From Agrostemma githago (taxonomy: Eukaryota > Streptophyta > Magnoliopsida > Caryophyllales > Caryophyllaceae): 64,000 nt of DNA. Positions 11,543 through 23,439 of the stretch are shown here, one piece after another. The notes beneath the pieces were generated by a model, which saw nothing but the letters and a program-made list of their open reading frames with translations, was not told where the DNA came from and searched no databases. The DNA lies in NCBI GenBank assembly GCA_958450325.1, contig OY288248.1, positions 1,798,001-1,862,000 on the forward strand, read 5' to 3'. The position numbers and the translations under genes are program-made. The first letter of the stretch is position 1, and the number at the start of each line of letters is the position of its first letter.

Positions 11543-14299
11543 ATGAAGCACAGTAAGCACCAAACCAGCAATGTACACAGCTACAGCTACAGGAGGTTCT
11601 CATGGTCCAACCTTCCTGGAAGAATCATCTTCAAAATCTCCAAAAAACTCGAAACTAGAGACGACATTCTTCGTTTCCACCAAGTTTGCTCGAAATGGCG
11701 TAAACGTTCACTTAAACCTCCAACAACCTTGCTATCCTGCAACATCCCACTTCCTCGAACCATAAAAGACGACTCCAAAGCATTTCCATTTCACAACATC
11801 GACAACAAATCTTTAGTTCTTCGAGTGAGTAACATTTATCTCATCACACCTTCTCGAGATTACATCGACGATCAGTCTTTTCATCCGTGGATGATCATGG
11901 CCGAGGAACTGAACCCGGGAAAACTCAAAGTTCGACATCCTCTAACTGCGAAAAGAGTCAAAGATTTCCCGACTTTCTTGGACATGACGCGGTTCAAGGC
12001 TGTAAAGCTTGCGCATGGGTATAACTTCAAGTCGTCGAACTGTGTTCACAAGGTACTGTTATGCTCAAACTCTAACTCTGCTTCTTCTGTTGAAGCCCTA
12101 GTGTTGTATTACAAGGGTGTTTTAGGAAAACTCTCTGTAGAAGTTGTAGGAGAAAAACCTGTGGAAAATGATGACGATGAGGATGAGGACGAGGACGAGT
12201 TGTTATACAGTTGGGAGAAGTTTCGGCTGCGCAAAGGGGGCGCAAATTGGTTCATGTACTTCGATGATGTGGTCATATTTGAGAGCAGGATATGTGGAGT
12301 TGACAGGAAAGGGAGGTTACACATATTGAACACGGACTCAATGTCGATGTCAAATTCAGTTACTTTGGCATCGAAATCAATATATAGGAGCGTGTCTTAC
12401 AACAGAAGGAAGCGTTTGGTGGTGGATCCGACAACAGGGAAGCTTTACTTGGTTGTTCGAGAGAGACTTCAGGTGGCTGGAAAAGTGAGGTTCAAGTTGT
12501 ACAAGCTTGACGAGGAAGGGAAACGTTGGGATGCAGTAGTTAACATAGGCCGTGAGAAGGTGCTGTTTGTAGGCATTGATCATTGCTTCTTTGCAATGGC
12601 AAGACATTTTCCAGGATGTGACGGGAACTGTATAATCTTCGCAGCTAACTGTTTTACGCAGTATAATGGGTGCAATGCTCCAGATAGCTCTTTGTTTGAG
12701 GATGAAGGGGACGAGGTTGGAGTGTACCGGTTGGGGGAAGGAGATAACTTCCAGTTGTTGTCCTCGGCTTGCCCTGAGTTTGCCGGGATTATTTGGCCGC
12801 CACCAACTTGGTTTTGTAACAGGTATGATTGTAGGACTATAAGTCGGATATTTATAAATTACAGGAAGCAGGACGCCTTTGATATGACGATTTATAAGTT
12901 GCAGGAATCAGGAGAGTACAGAAGAAGGTGATGCCAAGCAGGAATCTTCGGGAGTGGGAGGTAGCAGCGTGGAATGCTTGCCTGATGATCATGCTGAAGG
13001 GCTACTGTCAGAGTCGACATCTGGTGAAAATGAATGCTCTTCAAATGGCAACGAGGAAGATGTTGTGATGCTATCAGATTCTTCGGTTAAAGATGAAGAT
13101 ATGGACTCGGATTGTTCTGATGACATAGATTGTAATGATACAGATGCAAGTTTCTCCGACCAGATTGACGTTCAGGAACAAACAGCAGAGGAACAGTCTA
13201 AAGTTCAGGAACAAACTGCAACAAAACATTTTGATGCACAGAAAAAAACTGCAGAGGAACATTCTCATGCTTCGAAACAAACTGCAGAGGAACAACATTC
13301 AGATGCGCAGGTGCAGTCGATGGATGAACACTATGGCCTGCATTCGCTTGGATTTGAGGAAGAAACTATCACTCGTGTTACAAGGAATGAACAGCCACAT
13401 GAACATGGTAACTGCAGCAACACAGGTTACACAGCCCCTCGGCTTGGTTCTTTCCTTCTCAACTAACCTAGATTTCTCCTCGTTATTCATTATTGAGTAC
13501 TGACCGTTTCTATATACTCATTAACCTGACCAGATTTCGAAGAAGAGAGAATCTTTGATGTTAACCACACACCCGTGACTCTTCCGTTCTCATCGGTAAG
13601 CATGCCTTTCACTCAGTCGTTACGTTATCTAAAATGAGTTATCAAAATCAGCCTGCTCTAAAGAAAAAAGCCCGACTTAATTAGATATAGTCCGATTCAT
13701 CTGAACCAGTAACGAACTCACCCAAACCCAATTGCATATGTCTGAAATGCAAAAACATATCAATGATTTTCTTTGTTTCACTTACGCAGGCTCATGAGAA
13801 GTATTCTACGGTCAAGTTTCAGGGGGTAGACATCAGACCCGAACTACTGCCAACATTGCAAACCACTTGGGCTAAGCACGGAAATCTTTTCACAAAGAAT
13901 ACCATCCATAGCAAGAAGATGCTAGGTTGTGCTATGGAGGAGCTAGCAGAGCTTGTAATCACACTGAAAAATACAACAGCGAGAACATTGACTGATTCCC
14001 AGGCCGATGAAATGATGTCGACCCTGTCTGACATACAGCGTGCAGGTTTGAAGGTCGACTGGCTGGAAGCGGCCATTAAGAAAGCGATAGCTGTCCAAAA
14101 GAGCAAACCGTTTATTGAGTCAATAGCTGCTGTCGATAAGAAAAAGGCCAAAATTGAAGAAGATGAAAAAGCATTTCTTGCTAAAACAGCTAAGATTAAG
14201 AAAGAACTGGAGGAAGATAGAGCATGTTTGTCAACTAGGATCCCTTTTCCAGTGGATGAGGTCATTGATCTTGATGATATCCTTGGAGACGGGATTTAA
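11543..14299 (+). CDS. Gene A: F-box / DUF295 (SKIP23-like) protein with PEARLI-4/MATH-CC-type helical tail
   Basis: Proposed exons are 11543-12822, 12905-13407, 13534-13595 and 13790-14299 (784 aa). Intron phases match at each join (2, 1, 0) and each junction has GT/AG. The protein has an F-box at about residues 19-60 (WSNLPGRIIFKISKKL...CSKW), predicted to bind an SKP1 adaptor in an SCF ubiquitin ligase. A DUF295/SKIP23-like middle reaches the PPPTWF motif near 421. An acidic linker carries five 11-12-residue repeats of the type QEQTAEEQSKV. The last exon encodes a helical domain (about 616-784) with LLPTLQTTWAKHGN and GLKVDWLEAAI, resembling the tail of PEARLI-4 and MATH/coiled-coil proteins. 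The first intron is only 82 bp; reading through it hits a stop. Gene B lacks this gene's ATG (it has ATA). F-box and DUF295 calls are firm; the substrate is unknown. Confidence 0.85.
13190..13320 (+). repeat. Coding minisatellite in gene A linker
   Basis: Five in-frame units of 33-36 bp, each containing a GCAGAGGAACA- or AACTGCA-like core, encode EEQSKVQEQTA, KHFDAQKKTA, EEHSHASKQTA and related peptides. The unit is absent from genes B and C, so it expanded after the A/B duplication. Confidence 0.7.
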
Positions 14300-14612
14300 C
14301 GGGTCAGGAACCGTACTTGTTTTGTCACTGTGAAACCCATTCGGGTCGGTCACTTGAATCAGTTGCCTAAAAAGTATTTACTTCAGCTGCAGTTTTTGTT
14401 GGCATGTCCTGATTGTATCTCATGCTTCATCAAATAGGCATGTCATACTCAGTCTGTATTATAAGAACTTGAAACTTATGTATTGTGTGTTTAGTACTTT
14501 ACTATGACCTCCTGTTTGCTTGTTCCAGAATTGCTGGAATAGCAAGAATCTGGGATTTCAGGACCAATTTAAGCCCGACTTTTCAAAACAAGACCTCTAA
14601 ACCCCGAGTAGT

Positions 14613-14855
14613 TCTCCTGAGAGACGATCTCTCATTAACTTTACTGAGAAACTGAGTACAAATGGAAGTAAAAGTGGTACCAAACCTAATAAAAGTAGGT
14701 ACGATTAACATAAAAGAGTATACAAATATAAAGATGGTACGCTTCTTATAAAAACAGGTACAAAACAAAATTGTTATTTAAGGGTACGAATATGACATGG
14801 AGTGGTACTGAATAGTGGTCTCTCAATAAGTTAATGAGAGACCGTCTCTCCCAAG
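14613..14855. mobile_element. MITE with GAGAGAC terminal inverted repeats
   Basis: Left arm GAGAGACGATCTCTCATTAA is mirrored by TTAATGAGAGACCGTCTCTC at the right end. About 243 bp, non-coding interior rich in GGTAC. Similar GAGACGATCTCTCAA words occur near 57735-57870. Superfamily not determined. Confidence 0.7.
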
Positions 14856-14954
14856 ATTTTGTGCTAAACCCCGCTGCTATACTAATGAAAACGAAAATCA
14901 TAAGACATTAATTAATGAGGTTTTTTGGAAAAAACAATGAACTATGTATCTTTT

Positions 14955-15546
14955 TAAAGTAGTGATTGAGCTCCTTTACTTTACTCAATTGTGAAATCAA
15001 ATCCCTCAACTCTTGATTGTAGCAATTAGATCCCTTAACTTTGTCAATACGTGAAATTAAACCCTTTTTTTATTTTTTCCGATCAATTGCTCAATTTTTC
15101 GTCAATTTCATGTCAATATCTGATTATTATCAATAAATATTTTATCCCAAAATACACCAATATAATACGTATACGTATAGATATACATATTCTCAAGTAC
15201 GGAGCAGTACAAAAAAAAAAAATTACTATTCGTATTCGTAATATACGTATACGTATATCCCAAGTAGTTTAATAAAATATTTTAGCCCGTAATGTACCTA
15301 TTCGTATTCTATTGTAACGTAGGTATTCTTATTCTACCGTGATGTACGTATTTATATTCTAGTATGAGAAATTGACGATAAATTGAGCAATTGATCAGAA
15401 AATAACCAAAAAAAGAGTTTAATTTCACATATTGGCAAAGTTAAGGGGTCTAATTTCACATATTGATAAAGTTAAGGGGTCTAATTGCTACAATCAAGAG
15501 TTAAGGGGTTTGATTTCACAATTGAACAAGACTTAATCACTACTTT
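14955..15546. mobile_element. Long-TIR MITE (about 590 bp)
   Basis: Left AAAGTAGTGATTGAGCTC... with TCAATTGTGAAATCAAA is inverted at the right as TTTGATTTCACAATTGAA...AATCACTACTTT. The arms are about 110-140 bp. Inside the right arm a segment ending AAAGTTAAGGGGTCTAA is duplicated. No transposase. Confidence 0.75.
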
Positions 15547-16130
15547 CCCGTTTTTACTACTATAGCAGTATAGTCCTATGCTTTTGTAAAAATCAAATAA
15601 AACATCATTAAAGAAATAAAGATATATTTTCACAAACTTAATGATATCATATTATAAAATTTCTCAAACTATATTCAATAAAATGTTTTTATTTTGTCAT
15701 TTGTTGAAGGATTTTTCCAAGATCAAGCCCCTTTACTAAGAAAATACAGAGCATGGAGTTACCTTTAACCAAAATTTTCCCTAAATCCCTTTTTTTTAAA
15801 AAAAAAAAATTTAGAAACAAATACAAGAAATTAAGAAAACCAATCAACACTCAACTCCTCATGATTATAAAACTCAAATCATAAGCAACATTTATGATAA
15901 AGCATAAAAGCAAAAAAATGTTACGGAGTAAAAAGAAAAACAAAAAAATCACAAAGTATTTTTTAGCATTCTAATTTTAAAAAACAAATCAAGTAATATT
16001 AATTAAAAACGCCATTTTTTCTCCTTACAACATTTTCATGTAATACGGAGTATAATACTAACGTGTACGTACGGAGTATCATATAAGTACTAATATTAGG
16101 TTTATACACAAAACTATACTCGGTAATAAA
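15547..16130. other. AT-rich intergenic DNA
   Basis: A/T homopolymers and two ACGGAGTA words; no gene, RNA or element with clear borders. Confidence 0.5.
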
Positions 16131-16133
16131 ATA

Positions 16134-16227
16134 CTACTCCGTCTGTCTCGAAAAGATTGTTCCATTTTTCTATTATATGGGTGAAGTATTTTAATGAAAC
16201 AAGACAATCTTAGTGGGGCGGAGGTAG
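16134..16227. mobile_element. Short Stowaway MITE (internally deleted)
   Basis: CTACTCCGTCTGTCTCGAAA at the left pairs with the right end GGGGCGGAGGTAG, with TA on each side (16132-16133, 16228-16229). Only 94 bp, so most of the interior is lost. Confidence 0.8.
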
Positions 16228-16257
16228 TATTATCAAATGGAGTAATTGTTTAAATAC

Positions 16258-17517
16258 GAAAAGACTACACTTACACGCGGGGTATGAGAATTTTATACAC
16301 AACAAATTATATTGCGCCACTTGTCAACGTTTTGTTAACCTAGGGTGATTAGTTGAGGGTTAGGTTGGTAATTTTACAATTTTAGTTAATTTAGTTAAGT
16401 CAACTTTAGACATTTTTGTAATTTGTTTTTGTATTTTTGTTTTCTTGAAATAAATATATGATATTGTTAATGTATTTTTGATTCATTTAAAATGTAAAAT
16501 TAATTAATATTATTACATTATGTAGTTTTTTAAAATCTTAATCTATTATTCTGTAAATATATAAAAGGTAAATATATTAAAATAAATAATTAATAATTAG
16601 AACTTTCGAAAAATAATACTGTACTCCATTACAAAACATATTAAAATTTTCGAAAATGTAAATATATTAAAATTTTCGAAAATGTAAATATATTAAAATT
16701 TTCGAAAAGGTAAATATATTAAAGTTTTCGAAAAGATAAATAATATGATTACTAAACATATTTACTCTATATAAAAGGTAAGTATATAAGAGTTAACAAA
16801 TCAAAATAATTACAATGTGAACACATAAAGAATATTCTTAATTAATATTCTATTTCATTCCAATCCATTATACAGTATATTTCTATCCATCTTATACCTA
16901 TTTCTATATAATCTTTTTACGACGTGAACGTATATATATAATAAATATATTCTGGAAGATTAATTTAAATTTTTGAAAATTATAGTAAATTTTTGGATAT
17001 AGGTTTTTTAATTTTTTACAATTACATTATATATATAATTTATGAATACATTATATATATATATATGTGTGTAGGAAATATTTCAATTATTAATATACCA
17101 AAAAAATCATATTAAAACATTTAAATAATTTTTTCATGAATTTACTTTAAAATTTTCGAAAATTTTAATTATTAATTATTTATTTTAATATATTTACCTG
17201 TTATTCATATATATATAATAATAAATTAAGATTTTGAAAAACTGAAAAATGTAATCATATTAATTAATTTTACATTTTAAATGAATCGAAAATATATTAA
17301 CAATATTATATGATTATTTCACGAAATCGAAAAATGCAAAATAAAAACAAAATATAAAAGTTTCTAAAATTGAGTTAACTAGATTAAGGTTAATAGTTAA
17401 CTAAAGATGTAAAATTACTAACTTAACCCTAGCCTAATCATCCACGTGGTGTGATGTGGTTCGCTGTGTATGAGACACCGCGTGTATGAGACACCGCATG
17501 TAAGTGTATCATCTTCC
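16258..17517. mobile_element. Mutator-like foldback MITE (1.26 kb) with 9-10-bp target duplication
   Basis: The direct repeat GTTTAAATAC occurs at 16248-16257 and 17518-17527, directly outside the element. The two arms (about 16258-16560 and 17210-17517) are diverged inverted repeats over about 300 bp. Examples are ACTACACTTACACGCGG against the complement of CCGCATGTAAGTGTATC, and the GGTTAGGTTGGTAATTTTAC segment against its mirror near 17405-17435. Long TIRs plus a 9-10-bp duplication are the signature of MULE-derived elements. No transposase is encoded. Confidence 0.85.
16640..16745. repeat. Short tandem repeat of about 27 bp inside the MULE element
   Basis: Three to four units of AAATATATTAAAATTTTCGA with variants. 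The same word appears in inverse orientation near 17140-17200, so it predates or accompanied formation of the inverted arms. Confidence 0.7.
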
Positions 17518-17639
17518 GTTTAAATACAGTCTACACCCAATGCAAAACTACGGAATTGAATGTGATGTATTCTGCCAGTAGTTTGGAGTAAATATGGTGG
17601 CATTGGTTTTAAAAGACTACAGTAATCTGATAGTATTTG

Positions 17640-18300
17640 AAAGGATATGCAATCAATCAAGTGCAGTAAAATCTCCCCTGACTTTATCCTTATCTCTATT
17701 TATTACTGCGTGCTTCTACTTACTTACCGAAGCTAATAAATTCTACAACAGTTGTACCGTACGACGGATCTAATTTGTGATAAAAAGTCATCATTTTATG
17801 TTATTTAGTGACCATTCTAAGTTAAATAGTGACCACATTTTAATATGAAAAAGTGATAACTATTTATCTGAAAGTGGTAACTAACTAACTTAAAATGGTC
17901 ACTTTTTATCTGCAAACTTTTACTACTGTCGCATGGTACAACGGTTGTACACAATAATTACTGTTAATTCTATATGCAAAATTTAAAATAACATCGAATA
18001 CAATAATGACAAAAATACGTCTTCAATATCATAAAAAAAAAAAAAAAACAAATACAATGAAGAAACGCATACTGAAGTATTAGTTCAGTCAATCGACATT
18101 AATTGACAGACGACCGACTACCTATTGTCGATCTACGACATATCAACAAACAAAAGACAGACGAAGACACATATTTTAACATAATAAGATGGAGTACATA
18201 GTACTCTAATTCAAAATCACATATTCACATAGGTGTGTTTTTCAAAAAAAATTACATAGGTGTCACTTAGGGTTATTAAATACGGAGTAATACGGATTAT
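17640..18300 (+). other. Upstream region of gene B, duplicate of gene A upstream DNA
   Basis: 17645-17745 matches 11165-11290. The rest is AT-rich, with an internal short inverted pair at 17785-17920 (AAAAAGTCATCATTTTATG-type and AAATGGTCACTTTTTATC-type segments) that looks like another small MITE. No gene. Confidence 0.45.
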
Positions 18301-18305
18301 ATTTT

Positions 18306-18514
18306 ACTCCCTTCGAGTTTCTAACATTGTCTCATTTTTTTTTGGGCCGAGTTGGATCTTTTATCCATTTTTTTTTACTTTTGGCCATAATGTGGTTCAC
18401 ATTTATCCACCAATTTACCTCTCTTCCTGCTTACTTTTTTAACCACCCATTTTCCCTTCCTTATTTTTCATTCCAAAAACAAATGGGTAAATGATAGTAA
18501 CTAATAGGGAGTAA
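18306..18514. mobile_element. Stowaway-type MITE
   Basis: ACTCCCTTCGAGTTTCTAA at the left end, AACTAATAGGGAGTAAA at the right, about 205-210 bp, with the same interior plan as the copy at 8243-8449. It lies about 470 bp upstream of the gene B start. Confidence 0.75.
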
Positions 18515-18980
18515 AAATTAAAAACAAGTTCTTCTCATATAGAATGCTACTAGATGTCTAGATACGGTCCATACGGATTTCCAAAATTTAATGAAAATAC
18601 AAGTAATTAAACATGGTATAATTAACAATTTACGGAGTAATTGACCCATTATAACGATACGAGGTATGCTTTCGTAAAAAAACAAGACTAGGTCTTTACT
18701 ACTCCTATGTTAACGTCTCACAAGTCTCTTCAACTTCTAAACCCCCTCTTCTTCTTTCCCAGTTTCCCATAAGCCCACTGTCACCTTCTTCTTCTTTCTT
18801 CCTTCCTTCATTTCTCTTCAAAATACTTAAAAAGTAAACACAAACTTTTTCATCTTCATTTTTCTCCACCAAAATTCAGTTCTACTTACCATAAACCATA
18901 AAAAAACAGCAGAAAAAGTAAGTAAGCAAGAGTAGAAGAACAAACCAGAAATAAAGCACAGCAACAACAGAAGATCCATC

Positions 18981-21318
18981 ATGAATGTACACCGACTGAC
19001 CCGGAGGTGTTTCACATGGTCCGACCTTCCTGAAGAAATCATCCTCAAAATCTCTGAAAAACTCAAAACTAGAGACGACATTCTTCGGTTCCACCTAGTC
19101 TGCCGTGAATGGCATAAATATTCTATTGCACTTCCTGAAACCTTGTTATCCTGCAACATCCCTCTTCCTCGTACCATTAATAACAACTCCAACTCCAAAG
19201 TAATTCCTTTTCACAACACCAACGTCCCTTTAACCCTTCGAGTGAGTAACATTTATCTTATCAAACCTTCTCAAGATTATATGGATGATCAATCTATGAA
19301 ACCTTGGATGATCATGGCAGAGGAGGTGCACACTGGAAAAATCAAAGTTCGACATCCCTTGACAAGGAAAAGAGTCAAAGACTTCCCATCGTCTTTGGAC
19401 ATGACACGGTTCGAGGTTATAAAGCTTGCAGAAGGGTACAACTTCAAGTCCTCCTCCAACCGTGTTCGCAAGGTACTACTCTGCTCAAACTCTGACTCTG
19501 CTGTAGAAGAAGTGCTGGTGTTGTATGACAAGGGTGATTTAGGAAAACTCTCCCTAAAAATGGTAGATAATAAAAACCCTGTGGAAAATGAATATAAGGA
19601 GGAGGAGGAGGAGGAGGAGTCATACCGTTGGGAGAAGTTCAGGCCGCGCGAAGGTGGCAATTTTTTTTTTCAAGCATTTGGATGACGTGACAATGTTCCA
19701 GAATGCGATACATGGGGTCGACAGGAAAGGGAGGTTATACATCTTGAACACAGAGTCAATGTCGATGTCAAGTTCAGTTGTTTTGGTGTCGGAACCAATA
19801 TGTAGGAGCGACATGGATTGCGAGAGAAGGATGCGTTTGTTGGTGGACACGACATCAGGGGAACTTCACTTGGTTGTTCGAGAGAGACTTAAAGTGGCTG
19901 GAAAAGTGAAGTTCACGATGTACAAGTTTAACGAGCAGAGCATAGGTTGGGATGTGGTAGACAACATAGGTAGTGAGAAGGTGTTGTTTATTGGGATCGA
20001 TCATTGTTTTTTTGCCATGGCAAAGGATTTTCCTGGATGCAACGGGAATTGTATAGTCTTTGCAGCTAACTGTTTTACACAGTATACTGGCAAGAATGCT
20101 CCCGATAGCACTTTGTTTGTAGATGAAGGGGCCGAGGTTGGAGTTGGAGTATACCGGTTCAGGGAAGGAGATAACTTCCAGTTGTTATCATCGGCCTGTC
20201 CTGAGTTTGCCGGAATTATCTGGCCACCACCAGCTTGGTTTAGTAACAGGTATGACTATAAGTTTGAACATTTATAAATTGCAGAAATTAGGAAGGCCTT
20301 TGATATGATGATCTACCTTTTACTGTGTTCTAATCTGTGTGTCAGGCATGAATCTTCGGAGGTGGGAGGTAGCAGCTCGGAAGGGTTACTGTCAGAGTCG
20401 ACATCGACATCTGCTGAAATTGAATGCACTTCCAATGGTGACAATGATGATGATGTTGCAACTCCTTCGTTGTTATCGGTAAGCCTGTGTTTTACTCCAT
20501 CGTTACATCACTGTGGGAATACGTGCTGGCAAAAGAAGTTAGTATTTTCACTACCATCCTCTCAATATGTACTTCAGATAACCGTGAGACATGGTGTCAC
20601 CCCACTAATGTCCATCACAGATTCATCAAACACTCACAAATTGACCCGTCCTAAACCCACAATTAACAAAAAGTAGACTCAAACCTGAATCGGCCCGGCT
20701 TAGGAATAGTCCGGTTGAGCTAAACCAATAATGACCTCACCTGAGTCCCGACACAGGTGTCCGAAATATAAAATCAAATAAATGATTTTCGTTGTTTCAC
20801 TTATGCAGGCTCATGAGAAGCATTCTACTGTCGAGCTTCAGGGGTTAGACATCAGACCCGAACTACTGCCAACTTTGCAAACCACTTGGGCAAAGCATGG
20901 AAATCTTTTCACAAAGGATACTATCCACAACAAAAAGATGCTAAGTTGTGTTATGGAGGAGCTAGCAAGGCTTATAAAGACCCTGGAAAATACAACAGCG
21001 AGAACATTGACTGATGCTCAGGCCGATGAAATGACGTCAACCTACTCTTACATCAAGCGTGCAGGCTTGAAAGTTGACTTTCTAGAGGGGGCCATTGAGA
21101 AAGTGAAGGTTGTCCAAAAGAACAGACCGCTTATTGAGTCAATAGCTGATGTCGATAAGAAAAGGGCTGAAATTGAAGAAAGTGAAAGAGTTTTTCTTGC
21201 TAAAACAGCTAAGAGTAAGAAAAAACTGGAGGAAGATAGAGCCCGTTTGTCAGCTAGGATCCCTTTTCCAGTGGATGAGGTCATCTATCTTGATGCTACC
21301 CTTGGAGACGGGATTTAA
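18981..21318 (+). CDS. Gene B: tandem paralogue of gene A, interrupted by a 1-bp frameshift
   Basis: Proposed exons are 18981-20249, 20346-20478 and 20809-21318. Splice sites align with those of gene A, apart from A's extra exon. The F-box starts at FTWSDLPEEIILKISEKL, the DUF295-like region ends at WPPPAWF, and the last exon repeats the A tail (LLPTLQTTWAKHGN). In exon 1 a run of exactly 10 T (19661-19670) puts the first 227 codons out of frame with the rest. With one T fewer the frame reads on as expected (N-F-F-F-K-H-L-D-D-V), matching gene A. It is either a genuine mutation or a homopolymer sequencing error. The gene A start codon is ATA here (18952-18954), and B uses a downstream ATG at a position that is internal in A. 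Without the shift the protein would be about 636 aa. Confidence 0.82.
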
Positions 21319-22690
21319 CGGGTCAGGAACCGTACATGTTTTTTCACTATGATGAAGCCCATTCGGATCAGTCACTTGAATCAGTTGCTTAAATAGTATG
21401 TATATCGGCTGCAGTTTTTGTTGACATGCCCCCATTGTATCTCATATTCTGATGCATAATCATATAGGCATGTCCTACTAATTTTGTATTATAAGAACTT
21501 GAAACCTGTGGTCTGGTTTAAACTTTAAAGTGTATTGTGTGTTTGGTATTATGTCCATTTTACTTGTTCCATAATTACTGCTGTAGCAATAACAAGAATG
21601 GAAAAGTCATCTCAACTTCTCAAGTAAAATACTATGTAAGCCATAATCCGTAAATTCAGGTTCAATTTAAGCCCGACTTTTCGAAGTTCAAAGAAGCCCT
21701 CTAAACACTACACATGTAGAGCTAAATTATTGTATCTAGGAATTGAAGTATGCAAATGTAAACAAGAATCGCTGGTAAAGCCATCAAGTAGCTATCATAT
21801 CATTAAGATCATGTATCATAAATTCTCTAGTACTACTATAATTTGGTTTGATGCTTTAAGCATCTCTTTCGGGCATTGAAAATACGATGAAAGGAAAAAC
21901 GCAATTGAGTATGCAAGAAGAGATAAACAAGAGCGAGTTTACTTACAATTGGTGTATTACGCGCTTATCAGTCGGAGGAACCAAGGGGCCACTTTTTACA
22001 AATGCAGCACATCCAATTTGCTTTGCTGATAATAACTCCGTGGAAAGGAGTAGACCGTCTCACGGCATGTATTCTGGAAGTGTATGGCTTGAATCCTACA
22101 CCAGTAACATTTCATTCAGATTTATGAAACATCTCAATCTCAAGGCTTTTGAACAAGAGACAATTGTTGTATGAACCAACCTTTACAGTGAGAAAAGTGA
22201 AATCGACTTCAGATCCTCGAGCAAACCTGAGACCATCCATTCCATCGGAAATAAAAGAACGAAGTTTCCAGTAATACTTTTTTGGGGCATACACAGCAAC
22301 TCAATTGTTCGATAACTAAGGCCTCCAAGGATCCACTCTTTTGTACATATTGACCACTTCTTGCAACACTTTTCGTACGGCTGAGAAAAGTATGATTCCA
22401 GAAATTACAGCCTATCTACCTGTATATGAGCTACTAATCTTGTTTGTCCACAGTTGCCAAAGCTCACTCCCCTGCTGTATCAAAGTACAACCAAATAAGG
22501 TTCCCGTGATTGTGTCATCGACTCATCGTACAGCAGCAGCAGTAAGCCAGTAACAGAAGAGCCATAATACCACGAATCACTATTCGAGGGAGTAAAATTG
22601 TAAAACAAATAAAACCCAGCTTCTGAATTGTGAAACAAATCCCCTAACCCAATTCTGAAACAATCACAACCGGCCGCGCAACTGCAACTT
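21319..22690. other. 3' flank of gene B and unrecognised sequence
   Basis: To about 21570 the DNA is homologous to the 3' flank of gene A (TCACTTGAATCAGTTGC; TTATAAGAACTTGAAAC). The remainder (21600-22690) has several 60-95-codon frames on both strands but none I can assign. The minus-strand stretch 22112-22294 looks protein-like in composition but matches no family I know. Confidence 0.45.
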
Positions 22691-22699
22691 ACAGTAATT

Positions 22700-23225
22700 A
22701 TTTATATGAACAGGTTTCAAAATGAATTGCATCACACGGGTCGCAGAGATCATACCAATGTTCATTAGTTGCATCAGTAATAATCACAGCCAACGTCGCA
22801 ACTGCAACTTAATTATTTATATTAACAGGTATCAAAATGAATAGCATCACACGTGTCGCAGAGATCAATCAATGTTCATTAGTTGCATCAGTAACAATCA
22901 CAGCCAATCGTGCAACTGCAACTTAATTATTTATATTAACAGGTTTAAAAATGAATTGCATCACACGAGTCGCAGAGATCATATCAATGTTCATTAGTTG
23001 CATCAGTAACTATCACAGCCAAACGCAACTGCAACTTACAGTAATTATTTATTTCACACGGGTCGCAGAGATCATACCAATGTTCATTAGTTGCATCAGT
23101 AACAATCACAGGCAATCGCTCAAGTGCAACTTACAGTAATTATTTATATCAACAGGTTTCAAAATGAATTGCATCACACAGGTCACAGAGATCATACCAG
23201 TATTCATTACTTGCATCAGTGATAG
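22700..23225. repeat. Minisatellite, about 115-bp unit, five copies
   Basis: AATGAATTGCATCACACGGG (with variants) occurs at 22721, 22836, 22950 and 23163, with a shortened unit near 23054. Each unit includes CGCAGAGATCATACCAATG, TTCATTAGTTGCATCAGTAA and CGCAACTGCAACTTA. It lies just downstream of the TOP6A stop codon (minus-strand gene), so it may be in or near that gene's 3' UTR or terminator. Confidence 0.9.
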
Positions 23226-23439
23226 AATCAAATCAAGAAACAGAAACGAAGCAAGAAATCGCAATAAACACGAGAGATGCAGGAAATCCATTGTTTTTCA
23301 TTGAAATCTCAACAATCATTGCATACAAGAAACTTCAATTCATCTTTCAGAGTTTCAGCCTCTAAACTACAAACAAAACACGAAAACAAAAACAACAACG
23401 ACTGTAACGAAACACAATGCAACAAGCTAACAGCAAGAA

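Noticed and set aside
12109..12333. Minus-strand frame with a Ser run in gene A
   Set aside because: It is the antisense of the acidic GAT/GAG tract of the DUF295 region.
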